A program made the translations under genes and the position numbers. Under the pieces are notes generated by a model that was not told where the DNA came from, made no database searches, and saw only the letters and a list, made by a program, of their open reading frames with translations. A DNA stretch of 64,000 nt from contig CAVSRM010000005.1 in the NCBI GenBank assembly GCA_963730365.1, positions 434,001 through 498,000 of the forward strand. Direction: 5' to 3'. Shown here one piece after another: positions 36,649 to 44,742 of this stretch (the stretch's first letter is position 1; every line of letters begins with the position of its first letter). This DNA is from Fodinibacter sp963730365. GTDB lineage: Bacteria; Actinomycetota; Actinomycetes; Actinomycetales; Dermatophilaceae.

Positions 36649-37593
36649 ATGAGCTCGGACGCGCCGCGCGTCGGCGTCGGCGTCGAGGTCCGGGTGCCGG
36701 CCAGCAGCGCGAATCTCGGGCCGGGCTTCGACTCCGTCGGCTGCGCCCTGGGGGTCTGGGACACCTGCGTGGCGACGGTGTCCGGCTCGGCGGGACTCGT
36801 CGTGCGGGTTTCGGGCGAGGGCGCCGGTGCCGTTCCCCTGGACGCCTCGCACCTGGTGTACCGGGCGATGCAGGCAGCGTGGGACGAGCTGGGCGTCACC
36901 CCGCCGAGCGGGTTGGTCCTCGACTGCCACAACGCCGTGCCCCACGGCCGGGGCATGGGGTCCTCCGCGACGGCGATCGTCACGGGCATCGTTGCGGCGC
37001 AGGCCCTGCATGACGTCTCCCGGGGAGCATCCGAGCCGGTCGACCTCGAGTTCGCCAACCTGCTCGCGTCCCGGCTGGAGGGCCACCCGGACAACGCGTC
37101 CGCGAGCGTCTACGGGGGTGCCACGCTGTCGTGGTCCGACGGGCCCGGCGCCGACACCACCACCGTCCACCTGCCGGTGCATCCGGACATCGCTCCGGTC
37201 GTGCTCGCACCCGACGCGCAGCTGTCCACCGCCAAGGCGCGCTCGGTCCTGCCACAGCAGGTGCGGCTCGCCGACGCCGCAGCCAACTCCGGTCGGGCCG
37301 CGCTGCTCGTGCATGCGCTGGGCAGCGCCCCGGAGCACCTGGTCGCGGCCACCCGGGACTGGCTCCACCAGGAGGCGAGGCGACCCTCGTACGCCGCATC
37401 GATGGCCCTCGTCGACGCCCTGCGAGCGGAGGGGCTCGCGGCCGTCATCTCGGGTGCCGGGCCGTCGGTGCTGGTGCTGGCGACCCGGGATCGGGTCGCC
37501 GAGGCGGGGGCACACGCCCCGCATGGATGGCGGGTTCTCACACCGGGGATTCCCGACCACGGGGCCCGGGTGCGAGTGGTGGCCACCGGCTGA
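36649..37593 (+). CDS. thrB: Homoserine kinase
   Basis: GHMP-family kinase giving O-phosphohomoserine, the substrate of ThrC. The ATP loop is PHGRGMGSSATA, with VPASSANLGPGFD at the N terminus and SGAGPSVLVLA near the C terminus. 314 residues, normal. Starts one base after the thrC stop. A hairpin 20 bases past the stop ends the amino-acid cluster before rho. Confidence 0.96.
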   Translation: MSSDAPRVGVGVEVRVPASSANLGPGFDSVGCALGVWDTCVATVSGSAGLVVRVSGEGAGAVPLDASHLVYRAMQAAWDELGVTPPSGLVLDCHNAVPHGRGMGSSATAIVTGIVAAQALHDVSRGASEPVDLEFANLLASRLEGHPDNASASVYGGATLSWSDGPGADTTTVHLPVHPDIAPVVLAPDAQLSTAKARSVLPQQVRLADAAANSGRAALLVHALGSAPEHLVAATRDWLHQEARRPSYAASMALVDALRAEGLAAVISGAGPSVLVLATRDRVAEAGAHAPHGWRVLTPGIPDHGARVRVVATG

Positions 37594-37612
37594 TCGGGGC
37601 GGGTGGACCAGG

Positions 37613-37636
37613 CCACCGCGCGAGGCTGCGCGGTGG
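37613..37636 (+). terminator. Hairpin after thrB
   Basis: A 9-bp perfect stem CCACCGCGC/GCGCGGTGG with a 6-base loop, immediately followed by TAGAGT (37637-37642), the likely -10 box of rho. It may therefore end the thr transcript right at the rho promoter. Confidence 0.55.
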
Positions 37637-37802
37637 TAGAGTCGATTTCGCGACCGCAGCCGATGCCGGGTTCTGACCCGTTGCCTGCCGCGGATCGCCT
37701 CCCACGAACAGGGCCCTCCCAGCCGCCACGGCTGGATGCCCGCGTGGACTCCCAATGATCGGCCGCATCGAGGCCATCCACGAACGAGGGGAAGGATCCT
37801 TC

Positions 37803-39677
37803 GTGTCAGACACCACCACCCTTGAGGCAGCACCGTCGGGCGGAAGCCCGCGGCGTTCCGGAGCGCTCACCGCGATGCGGCTGGCCGAGCTCCAGGGACT
37901 GGCCTCGAGCATGGGCATCTCCGGGACCGCGAAGATGCGCAAGGGCGACCTCGTCGCCGCCATCAAGGCTCGTCAGAACGGCGAGAGCGGTCCCGCCAGC
38001 ACCGGTGAGCCCCGTCGGGCGCGAGCCGAGGTGACCGCGCCCGCCGCCCGCGACGCTGGGCCGGACCGTCAGGAGCGGCCCGAGCGTGAGCCCCGGCGCG
38101 ATCGGTCCAGCAAGGACGAGGGCCGCGGCGGGCAGGACGAGCGCGAGGTCGGCGACCGTCAGGAGGGCCCCGACCGTCAGGAGCGCCCCGACGGGAAGAA
38201 CGACGGGGACCGGCAGAACGACGGCGACCGGTCCGCACAGGGTGAGCGTCAGGGGCGTCAGGACCGCCACGGCGACCGCCAGAACCAGGGCAGGAACCAG
38301 GGTCAGGGCGCCGGCGACCAGGGCCAGAACACCACCCAGGGCCAGGGCGGCAACGACCAGGGCCGTCCCGACGACGACGACAGTCGTGGCGGACGCCGCC
38401 GGCGCAACCGGGGGCGCAACCGCGACAAGCGGCGCACCGGCGGTGCCCCGCAGGGCGGCAACGAGCCCGAGGGCGACCCGCAGATCACCGAGGACGACGT
38501 GCTCGTGCCGGTCGCCGGCATCCTCGACATCCTCGACAGCTACGCGTTCGTGCGGACCACCGGCTACCTCCCCGGCAGCAGCGACATCTACGTGCCGCTG
38601 GCCGTGGTGAAGCGCAACGGTCTGCGCAAGGGCGATGCCGTCACGGGTGCCATCAAGGCTGCCCGTGAGGGCGAGGAGCCGCAGCAGCAGAGTGTCGGCG
38701 GCCGCAACAACCGTCAGAAGTACACCCCGCTCGCCCGGCTCGACACCATCAACGGCCAGGGGACGGACGAGGCGCGTCGACGCCCGGAGTTCGGCACGCT
38801 CACGCCGCTCTACCCGCAGGACCGCCTCCGTCTCGAGACCGAGCAGACCGGCCTCACGACGCGGATCATCGACCTCGTCGCCCCGATCGGCAAGGGCCAA
38901 CGGGGCCTCATCGTGGCCCCGGCCAAGGCCGGCAAGACGATGGTCATGCAGTCGATCGCCAACGCCATCACGACGAACAACCCCGAGTGCCACCTCATGG
39001 TCGTCCTGGTCGACGAGCGGCCCGAGGAGGTCACCGACATGCAGCGGGCGGTGAAGGGCGAGGTCATCTCCTCGACGTTCGACCGTCCCGCCGAGGACCA
39101 CACCACGGTCGCCGAGCTCGCGATCGAACGGGCGAAGAGGCTCGTCGAGATGGGCCACGACGTCGTCGTGCTGCTCGACTCGATCACCAAGCTCGGACGC
39201 GCCTACAACCTCGCGGCCCCGGCCAGCGGGCGCATCCTCTCCGGTGGCGTCGACAGCGCCGCGCTCTACCCGCCGAAGAAGTTCTTCGGCGCGGCGCGGA
39301 ACATCGAGAACGGTGGGTCGCTGACGATCCTCGCGACCGCGCTGGTCGAGACGGGGTCGCGGATGGACGAGGTGATCTTCGAGGAGTTCAAGGGCACCGG
39401 CAACATGGAGCTCAAGCTCGACCGCCAGCTGGCGAACCGTCGGATCTTCCCCGCTGTAGACATCAACAACTCGGGAACCCGGCGCGAAGAGATCCTCCTC
39501 GCCCCGGACGAGCTGAAGATCATGTGGAAGCTACGCCGGGTGCTTGCGGCCCTGGACTCCCAGCAGGGGATCGAGCTGCTCCTCGACCGGCTGAAGAAGA
39601 CGAAGAGCAACTACGAGTTCCTCGTGCAGGTGCAGCAGACGAGCTCGGTCAGGCTCGACGACGACGGCGAGAGCTGA
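37803..39677 (+). CDS. rho: Transcription termination factor Rho with disordered N-terminal insertion
   Basis: Hexameric RNA helicase that ends transcription. The Rho_N segment covers about residues 20-55. A long insertion of about residues 60-230 follows, very rich in Arg, Asp, Gly, Gln and Asn (many RQDRxGDRQN-type repeats, ending in RRRRNRGRNRDKRR). Then come the RNA-binding cold-shock-like domain and the ATPase with Walker A APAKAGKT (372-379). 624 residues, against about 420 in E. coli. GTG 37803 has AAGGA nearby; ATG 37755 is an in-frame alternative with no ribosome binding site. The 5' leader is about 150 bases if TAGAGT at 37637 is the -10 box. Confidence 0.96.
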   Translation: MSDTTTLEAAPSGGSPRRSGALTAMRLAELQGLASSMGISGTAKMRKGDLVAAIKARQNGESGPASTGEPRRARAEVTAPAARDAGPDRQERPEREPRRDRSSKDEGRGGQDEREVGDRQEGPDRQERPDGKNDGDRQNDGDRSAQGERQGRQDRHGDRQNQGRNQGQGAGDQGQNTTQGQGGNDQGRPDDDDSRGGRRRRNRGRNRDKRRTGGAPQGGNEPEGDPQITEDDVLVPVAGILDILDSYAFVRTTGYLPGSSDIYVPLAVVKRNGLRKGDAVTGAIKAAREGEEPQQQSVGGRNNRQKYTPLARLDTINGQGTDEARRRPEFGTLTPLYPQDRLRLETEQTGLTTRIIDLVAPIGKGQRGLIVAPAKAGKTMVMQSIANAITTNNPECHLMVVLVDERPEEVTDMQRAVKGEVISSTFDRPAEDHTTVAELAIERAKRLVEMGHDVVVLLDSITKLGRAYNLAAPASGRILSGGVDSAALYPPKKFFGAARNIENGGSLTILATALVETGSRMDEVIFEEFKGTGNMELKLDRQLANRRIFPAVDINNSGTRREEILLAPDELKIMWKLRRVLAALDSQQGIELLLDRLKKTKSNYEFLVQVQQTSSVRLDDDGES

Positions 39678-39694
39678 TCGACCCCTCGAGAGCG

Positions 39695-39732
39695 CCGAAC
39701 ACGCCGTCCCCCATGAGGGACGGCGTGTTCGG
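39695..39732. terminator. Strong hairpin between rho and the acetyltransferase gene
   Basis: A perfect 16-bp stem starting CCGAACACGCCGTCCC with a 6-base loop, extendable by an imperfect CGAGAGCG/CGCTCTCTCG pairing. It separates converging genes and serves both strands. Confidence 0.85.
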
Positions 39733-39746
39733 TCCGCTCTCTCGGG

Positions 39747-40220
39747 TCAGCGGAGCGGGAGGGACATCGACGGGAAGGCCCGGGCGGTGAACCCGCGCGG
39801 GGTGTAGATGGCGGATCCCCCCGGGGTGGCGAAGAGGTCGACGCGACTCACGTCGGTCTCCTCGCGGAACCAGGCGAGCAGGGCGTCGGTGACCGCGGCC
39901 GCGAGACCGCGGCCGCGGAAGTCCGGCAGGGTCGCGATGTTGGAGATCAGCCCCACCGAGCCGTTCGGTGCGCCGGGCCCGGGGATGAGGGTCGTCACCT
40001 CACCCACCGCTCCGGAGACGACCCGGCCCTCGACCTCGGCCACGAGGACGTGCACCCCGGCCGCCGGGATCCGGTCGACGAACCAGCCGTGCGCGGCGAG
40101 TCGCCAGGCCGGGTCCTCCAGGCGGCCCGCCGGAACTCCCATGGCCTCGAACATGAGCACCCGCAGGCGGAGCATCGCGTCGGCGTCGGCTGCCGTGGCC
40201 GGCCGTATGACCGGGGTCAC
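39747..40220 (-). CDS. GNAT-family acetyltransferase
   Basis: 157 residues; begins VIRPATAADADAMLRLR, and the acetyl-CoA loop is RGRGLAAAV after ISNIATLPDF. The end (FATPGGSAIYTPRGF) is also typical of GNAT enzymes. The substrate is unknown. GTG 40220 overlaps the stop of the LLM gene by 4 bases, so the two are co-translated. Confidence 0.9.
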   Translation of the reverse strand: MTPVIRPATAADADAMLRLRVLMFEAMGVPAGRLEDPAWRLAAHGWFVDRIPAAGVHVLVAEVEGRVVSGAVGEVTTLIPGPGAPNGSVGLISNIATLPDFRGRGLAAAVTDALLAWFREETDVSRVDLFATPGGSAIYTPRGFTARAFPSMSLPLR

Positions 40221-41068
40221 CGCTGTGGTCCGAGGGTGAGGCGGCGCCGCGTCTCCGCGCGCCCTTCGGGAGTATCGGGCAGGTCCCACCACGACTCCAC
40301 CCACCACGTGGCGCCGGCGTCCTCCCACGGCCGGGTCGGCGGGTGCACCGGCCCGAAGGATCCGTGGCTGTCACCCTCGACCACGACGTCATAGCCCTCC
40401 ATCGACAGCCCGGCGTCGGCGCGCAGAACCCCGACCCGGTCGAGGATCTCGCGCAGGTCCTCGAGGGTGAGGCCCGAGTTCTGGGCCTTCGCCTCGGTCA
40501 CGGCCGAGGGGAGGATCCCCTGCCACCGGGCGGCCCGCTCCAGGGACCGCTGACGTGCGCTTCCGCGGACGAGGGCTCCGACGCACCACACCGGTGGGTG
40601 CGGCGTCTGAACCGGGGGTGGCGGAACGAGCTCGGTCACCGGCATCGCGCTGTAGTGCTCACCCTCGAACCGGAACGGTTGTCCGCGCATCAGGCCCGCG
40701 TAGACGGCAAGGCTCTCGTCGAGCTTGCGGGCGCGGGCCGCCCGACCCTCGTCCTGCTCGAACGCGAGCCAGTTCCCGTGCAGCGCCCCGAGGCCCACCC
40801 CGAGGGTGACCCGTCCCTCGGAGAGACGGTCGACCGAGGCCACGCGGGAGGCGAGGTCCCAGGGGCGGTGTCGCGAGGCGGGCGTGAGCAGCGTGCCCAG
40901 GCGGATGCGCTGGGTCACCATGGCCGCGGCCCCGAGGGTGACCCAGGCGTCCTGGCCCCAGACCGCCTCCCAGGACAGGACCATGTCCCAGCCCGCGTCC
41001 TCTGCCACCCGGGCCAGGTCCGCGAACTCGCGCTCCGTGGCATGGGGGATGACGGCTCCGAACCTCAT
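40217..41068 (-). CDS. LLM-class (luciferase-like, probably F420- or FMN-dependent) oxidoreductase
   Basis: 283-residue TIM-barrel flavoenzyme of the bacterial-luciferase superfamily: MRFGAVIPHA at the N terminus, RIRLGTLLTPASRHRPW and LSEGRVTLGVGLGA are typical. Actinobacterial members often use cofactor F420, but the cofactor cannot be fixed from sequence alone. The substrate is unknown. First gene of a two-gene minus-strand operon. Confidence 0.88.
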   Translation of the reverse strand: MRFGAVIPHATEREFADLARVAEDAGWDMVLSWEAVWGQDAWVTLGAAAMVTQRIRLGTLLTPASRHRPWDLASRVASVDRLSEGRVTLGVGLGALHGNWLAFEQDEGRAARARKLDESLAVYAGLMRGQPFRFEGEHYSAMPVTELVPPPPVQTPHPPVWCVGALVRGSARQRSLERAARWQGILPSAVTEAKAQNSGLTLEDLREILDRVGVLRADAGLSMEGYDVVVEGDSHGSFGPVHPPTRPWEDAGATWWVESWWDLPDTPEGRAETRRRLTLGPQR

Positions 41069-41076
41069 GCCGGGTC

Positions 41077-41082
41077 AGGCTA
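41077..41082 (-). promoter_or_regulatory. -10 box of the LLM oxidoreductase gene
   Basis: TAGCCT on the minus strand, 8 bases before ATG 41068; leaderless type. Confidence 0.5.
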
Positions 41083-41181
41083 CCGAGGTCGGCCGACACA
41101 GCAGGCCTCGTGCGCGCGTCATCTGCCGCAGCGGCCGGGACGGCGTGCTTCTCCGGGTCCGGACCCGGCGCCACCGGGTGC

Positions 41182-41207
41182 GGAATGTCGGGGCCGCCGT
41201 CGTCGTT
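41182..41207 (+). promoter_or_regulatory. SigR/SigH-type promoter of rpmE
   Basis: GGAAT (41182-41186), an 18-base spacer and GTT (41205-41207), the same spacing as at sigH. rpmE is a known SigR target in Streptomyces coelicolor, which supports the call. The leader to rpmE would be about 155 bases. Confidence 0.65.
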
Positions 41208-41347
41208 TAGGTCACCGTGCGCCACCTCTGGCACACTTGATCGCTGGACCGGTTCACGGCATTCGACGCGTTTCCTGAGCGCCTCCCCCACGAGGGGCGC
41301 AGGCGGGGCGCCACGGGTTTGCAGCACCGCGCTGGACCCGCCGACCC

Positions 41348-41368
41348 GGAGACATCCAAGGAGACATC
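41348..41368 (+). repeat. Duplicated Shine-Dalgarno segment before rpmE
   Basis: GGAGACATC occurs twice (41348-41356 and 41360-41368), split by CAA; the second copy is followed at once by GTG 41369. The working ribosome binding site is AAGGAG (41358-41363). Confidence 0.7.
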
Positions 41369-41587
41369 GTGAAGAAGGACATCCACCCGACCTATGTCGA
41401 GACCCAGGTCACCTGCACCTGCGGCAACTCGTTCACCACGCGCAGCACCGCGGAGAGCGGCGAGATCCACGCCGACGTGTGCTCCAACTGCCACCCGTTC
41501 TACACGGGCAAGCAGAAGATCCTCGACACCGGTGGCCGCGTCGCCCGGTTCGAGGCGCGCTACGGCAAGAAGGCCGCGGCCAAGTAG
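41369..41587 (+). CDS. rpmE: 50S ribosomal protein bL31 (zinc-binding form)
   Basis: 72 residues. The four zinc ligands are C16, C18, C38 and C41 (TCTCG and CSNCHPF), so this is the C+ form. In actinobacteria with a C- paralogue the zinc form is replaced under zinc starvation; no paralogue is in view. GTG 41369 has a strong AAGGAG. A SigR-type promoter lies upstream, in keeping with a zinc/thiol link. Confidence 0.96.
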   Translation: MKKDIHPTYVETQVTCTCGNSFTTRSTAESGEIHADVCSNCHPFYTGKQKILDTGGRVARFEARYGKKAAAK

Positions 41588-41596
41588 CTCATCCAT

Positions 41597-41632
41597 CGCG
41601 CCGGCCCGCTCCCCGAGGAGCGGGCCGGCGCG
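41597..41632 (+). terminator. Intrinsic terminator after rpmE
   Basis: A perfect 16-bp GC-rich stem with a CCGA tetraloop, followed by GTCGTTTCC. The best intrinsic terminator in the window; it separates rpmE from prfA. Confidence 0.88.
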
Positions 41633-41745
41633 GTCGTTTCCACGATCAGTCCTCGAGGCCCCAGGACCCCGCGAGACACGGGAACCACCCCGCGTCCCAC
41701 AGGGTGTCGTCGCGGTCACGCCGAAGAGTCCCGGAGAGGTGCCGA

Positions 41746-42819
41746 GTGCTGGAGTCAGCTGAGGCCCTGGTGGCCGAGCACGCCGCCCTCGAGCGGCAGA
41801 TGGTCGACCCCGCGCTCGCCTCGGACCCGGACCTGATGCGAAGGCTGAACAAGCGGTACGCGGCGCTGGGACCCACCGTCGCCGCCCACCAGCAGTGGGT
41901 GGCCGCAGTGGCCGACGTCGGTGCCGCGCGAGAGCTCGCCCAGGAGGACTCGGCCTTCGCCCAGGAGCTCCCGGACCTCGAGGCCACCGCCGCCGAGGCC
42001 GCCGACCGGCTGCGGCGACTCCTCATCCCCAGGGACCCCGAGGACGACCGCGACGTCATCCTGGAGGTCAAGGCGGGGGAGGGCGGCGAGGAGTCGGCGC
42101 TCTTCGCCGGGGACGTGCTGCGGATGTACCTCCGGCACGCCGAGCGTCGCGGGTGGCGAACCGAGGTGCTCGACGCCACGGAGTCCGACCTCGGCGGCTA
42201 CAAGGACGCCCGGGTCTCGGTGAAGTCCCGTCGGGCCCCCAAGCCCGGTGAGGCGCCATGGGCCAGGCTGAAGTTCGAGGGCGGCGTCCACCGCGTCCAG
42301 CGGGTGCCGGTCACCGAGAGCCAGGGCCGCATCCACACCAGCGCGGTCGGGGTCTGGGTGATGCCCGAGGCCGAGGACGTCGAGGTGAACATCGACCCCA
42401 ACGACCTGCGGGTCGACGTCTTCCGCAGCAGCGGCCCCGGTGGCCAGTCGGTCAACACCACCGACTCCGCCGTGCGGATCACCCACCTGCCCACCGGCGT
42501 CGTCGTGTCCTGCCAGAACGAGAAGTCCCAGCTGCAGAACCGCGAGGCGGCCCTGCGGGTGCTGCGCGCCCGGCTGCACCAGCTCGCGATGGACGAGCGT
42601 CACGCCCAGGATGCCGACGCCCGGGCCAGCCAGGTGCGCACGGTCGACCGCTCGGAGCGCATCCGCACCTACAACTTCCCCGAGAACCGGATCAGCGACC
42701 ACCGCACCGGCTTCAAGGCCCACAACCTCGATGCCGTCCTCGACGGCGACCTCGATCCGGTCATCCAGTCCTGCGTCGACTCCGACGAGGCCGCCCGCCT
42801 CACGGCCCTCGCCGAATGA
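41746..42819 (+). CDS. prfA: Peptide chain release factor 1
   Basis: Recognises UAA and UAG and triggers peptide release. The GGQ motif is at 232-234 (GPGGQSVN) and the stop-codon-reading PxT motif is PVT in RVPVTESQGR, which marks RF1 rather than RF2. 357 residues, normal. GTG 41746 follows GGAGAGG. Coupled to prmC, which methylates the GGQ glutamine, through ATGA. Confidence 0.97.
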   Translation: MLESAEALVAEHAALERQMVDPALASDPDLMRRLNKRYAALGPTVAAHQQWVAAVADVGAARELAQEDSAFAQELPDLEATAAEAADRLRRLLIPRDPEDDRDVILEVKAGEGGEESALFAGDVLRMYLRHAERRGWRTEVLDATESDLGGYKDARVSVKSRRAPKPGEAPWARLKFEGGVHRVQRVPVTESQGRIHTSAVGVWVMPEAEDVEVNIDPNDLRVDVFRSSGPGGQSVNTTDSAVRITHLPTGVVVSCQNEKSQLQNREAALRVLRARLHQLAMDERHAQDADARASQVRTVDRSERIRTYNFPENRISDHRTGFKAHNLDAVLDGDLDPVIQSCVDSDEAARLTALAE

Positions 42820-43682
42820 GCGCGGGCCGCACGCTCACGGGCGAGGTGGAGGCGGCGCGCTCGGTGCTGGCAGCGGCCGGCGTCCCGTCACCGGAGACCG
42901 ATGCCGTGGCCCTCGCCGCCTTCGCCCTCTCGACCGAACCGGGCGAGGTGCGGGCTCGGATGATCCTGCGGGTGCCCGCGGACGAGGCGTTCGCCGAGCG
43001 GTATGCCGGGCTGGTCGCCGACCGGGCGACGCGGGTGCCGCTCCAGCACCTCACGGGGACGGCGCACTTCCGCCGCCTCGCGCTCGCGGTGGGTCCCGGG
43101 GTGTTCGTGCCGCGACCGGAGACCGAGGTCGTGGCGGGGCTGGCGATCCGGGCCGCCGAGGACGCCGGTGCCTCCCCACGGGTCGTGGACCTCTGCACGG
43201 GCTCGGGTGCGCTGGCGCTCGCGGTGAAGGACGAGGTTCCCGGCGCGGAGGTCCTCGCCGTGGAGCTCTCGGACCTGGCCCACGCCTGGGCCGTGGCCAA
43301 CCGGGACCGGCTCGGACTGGACGTCGACATCCGGCTGGGTGACGCCGCAGAGGCGTTCCCCGAGCTCGAGGGGGCCGTGGACGTCGTCGTGAGCAACCCG
43401 CCGTACATCCCGCAGGATGCCGTTCCGGTGGATCCCGAGGTACGCGACCACGACCCGGCGGTCGCGCTGTACGGCAGGTCGGCGGACGGTCTCGCGCTGC
43501 CGCGGGCGGTGGCGGCCCGAGCGGCGGCTCTCCTTCGCCCGGGGGGCGTGCTCGTCATGGAGCACGCCGACACCCAGGGGGAGAGCCTGCCGCGGGCGCT
43601 GTGGGCGACGGGTCAGTGGTCCGAGGTGCAGGACCACCCTGATCTCGCGGGGAGGCCCCGGGTCACCGTCGCCCGACGCTGA
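42816..43682 (+). CDS. prmC: Release factor glutamine methyltransferase
   Basis: Methylates the glutamine of the GGQ motif of release factors using S-adenosylmethionine. The catalytic NPPY lies at 194-197 (SNPPYIPQ), and the SAM loop is VVDLCTGSGALAL. 288 residues, normal. It overlaps prfA by 4 bases, a widespread pairing. Confidence 0.96.
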   Translation: MSAGRTLTGEVEAARSVLAAAGVPSPETDAVALAAFALSTEPGEVRARMILRVPADEAFAERYAGLVADRATRVPLQHLTGTAHFRRLALAVGPGVFVPRPETEVVAGLAIRAAEDAGASPRVVDLCTGSGALALAVKDEVPGAEVLAVELSDLAHAWAVANRDRLGLDVDIRLGDAAEAFPELEGAVDVVVSNPPYIPQDAVPVDPEVRDHDPAVALYGRSADGLALPRAVAARAAALLRPGGVLVMEHADTQGESLPRALWATGQWSEVQDHPDLAGRPRVTVARR

Positions 43683-43702
43683 AGCGCCGGGGGACGGACG
43701 GA

Positions 43703-43725
43703 TGGCGGCCGATGCTCGGCCGCCA
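43703..43725. terminator. Hairpin after prmC
   Basis: A 10-bp perfect stem TGGCGGCCGA/TCGGCCGCCA with a 3-base loop between prmC and the converging small membrane gene. Confidence 0.7.
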
Positions 43726-43736
43726 CCGTCCGCTGC

Positions 43737-43811
43737 TCAGAAGATGAAGATGAGCAGGGCGATGATCAGCAGAACTCCGACGATGGTCCAGATGAGACCA
43801 GATCCACGCAT
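43737..43811 (-). CDS. 24-residue single-span membrane protein
   Basis: Starts MRGSGLIWTIVG and continues as one uninterrupted hydrophobic helix to the C-terminal FIF. A strong GGAGAGG lies 8 bases before ATG 43811. A longer in-frame version starting near 44042 would read through the tsaC promoter and has no ribosome binding site, so I prefer the short form. Function unknown; similar tiny single-span proteins are common but rarely annotated. Confidence 0.65.
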   Translation of the reverse strand: MRGSGLIWTIVGVLLIIALLIFIF

Positions 43812-43922
43812 GGGTGACACCTCTCCGTTGTTCGACACGGTGCGGACGGTCGTCCGCTCGCCCAAGACCCTAGGCGAGGGCGGCGCCGGTGTGCCGTCTG
43901 CGTGCGGAGCAATTGCGAGCCC

Positions 43923-43928
43923 TAGTCT
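43923..43928 (+). promoter_or_regulatory. -10 box of the threonylcarbamoyl-AMP synthase gene
   Basis: TAGTCT, 7 bases before ATG 43936; leaderless type. Confidence 0.5.
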
Positions 43929-43935
43929 GGTCGCC

Positions 43936-44742
43936 ATGAGTCCCGTCTTCGACTGCACCACCGAGAACGGGCGGGCCGATGCCATCCCCAAGGCGGCTGT
44001 CGGGGTTCGAGCCGGTGGTCTGGTGGTCCTCCCGACCGACACCCTCTACGGCATCGGGGCCGACGCCTTCTCGCCCGAGGCGGTGCGCGACCTCCTGGCG
44101 GCCAAGGGCCGGGGGACCGACATGCCTCCGCCCGTGCTCGTCGCGGACGCGCGAACGGTTGACGGGTTGGCCACCGAGGTGCCCGACTACGTCCGCGCCC
44201 TCATCGACGCGTTCTGGCCGGGCCCGCTCACCCTCGTGCTGAAGGCCCAGCCCTCGCTCGCCTGGGACCTCGGCGACACCCGTGGCACGGTCGCCCTGCG
44301 CATGCCCGACGACCCGATCGCCCTGGAGCTGCTCCGTGAGGTGGGGCCGATGGCGGTGAGTAGCGCCAACCGCACCGGCCACCCCGCCTCACGCACGGTC
44401 GTCGAGGCGGCGAGCCAGCTCGGCGCGAGCGTGGAGTTCTACCTCGACGGAGGCCCCACCTCGGGAGGGCTCGCCTCCACGATCGTGGACTGCACGCGCG
44501 AAGAGCCGGTGGTCCTCAGACGCGGCGCGCTCTCCCAGGAGGAGGTCATGGCCGTCGTCGAGCGTGTTCGGGAGGAGGCCCTAGAGTTGGCTGGCGCCGA
44601 GCCCGACGAGCCAGTGCCCGCCGAGACCGAGGAGCACGTACCCGCCGAGCCTGACGAAAGAGTGCCCGACGAGCCGCCTGCCGACCCCGACGAGCCCGAC
44701 GAGATCCAGCCCACCGAGCAGCGAGAGACGACCGAGACATGA
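43936..44742 (+). CDS. tsaC: L-threonylcarbamoyladenylate synthase (YrdC/Sua5 family) with acidic tail
   Basis: Makes threonylcarbamoyl-AMP, the donor for t6A37 in ANN-decoding tRNAs. The YrdC core spans about residues 10-205: GGLVVLPTDTLYGIGADA, the FWPGPLTLVL block and VSSANRTGHPAS. About 50 residues follow that are not part of the family: a Pro/Glu/Asp-rich stretch with repeated PDEPVPAE-like units. 268 residues. ATG 43936 is 7 bases after a -10 box. Overlaps glyA by 4 bases. Confidence 0.92.
   Translation: MSPVFDCTTENGRADAIPKAAVGVRAGGLVVLPTDTLYGIGADAFSPEAVRDLLAAKGRGTDMPPPVLVADARTVDGLATEVPDYVRALIDAFWPGPLTLVLKAQPSLAWDLGDTRGTVALRMPDDPIALELLREVGPMAVSSANRTGHPASRTVVEAASQLGASVEFYLDGGPTSGGLASTIVDCTREEPVVLRRGALSQEEVMAVVERVREEALELAGAEPDEPVPAETEEHVPAEPDERVPDEPPADPDEPDEIQPTEQRETTET

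Larger units (their letters stand above)
41069..41368. other. Intergenic region before rpmE
   Basis: 300 bases without a convincing gene. It holds the minus-strand promoter of the LLM gene at its left end, a SigR-type promoter for rpmE in the middle (41182-41207), and a duplicated GGAGACATC at its right end. I see no structured RNA family that I can name. Confidence 0.6.
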
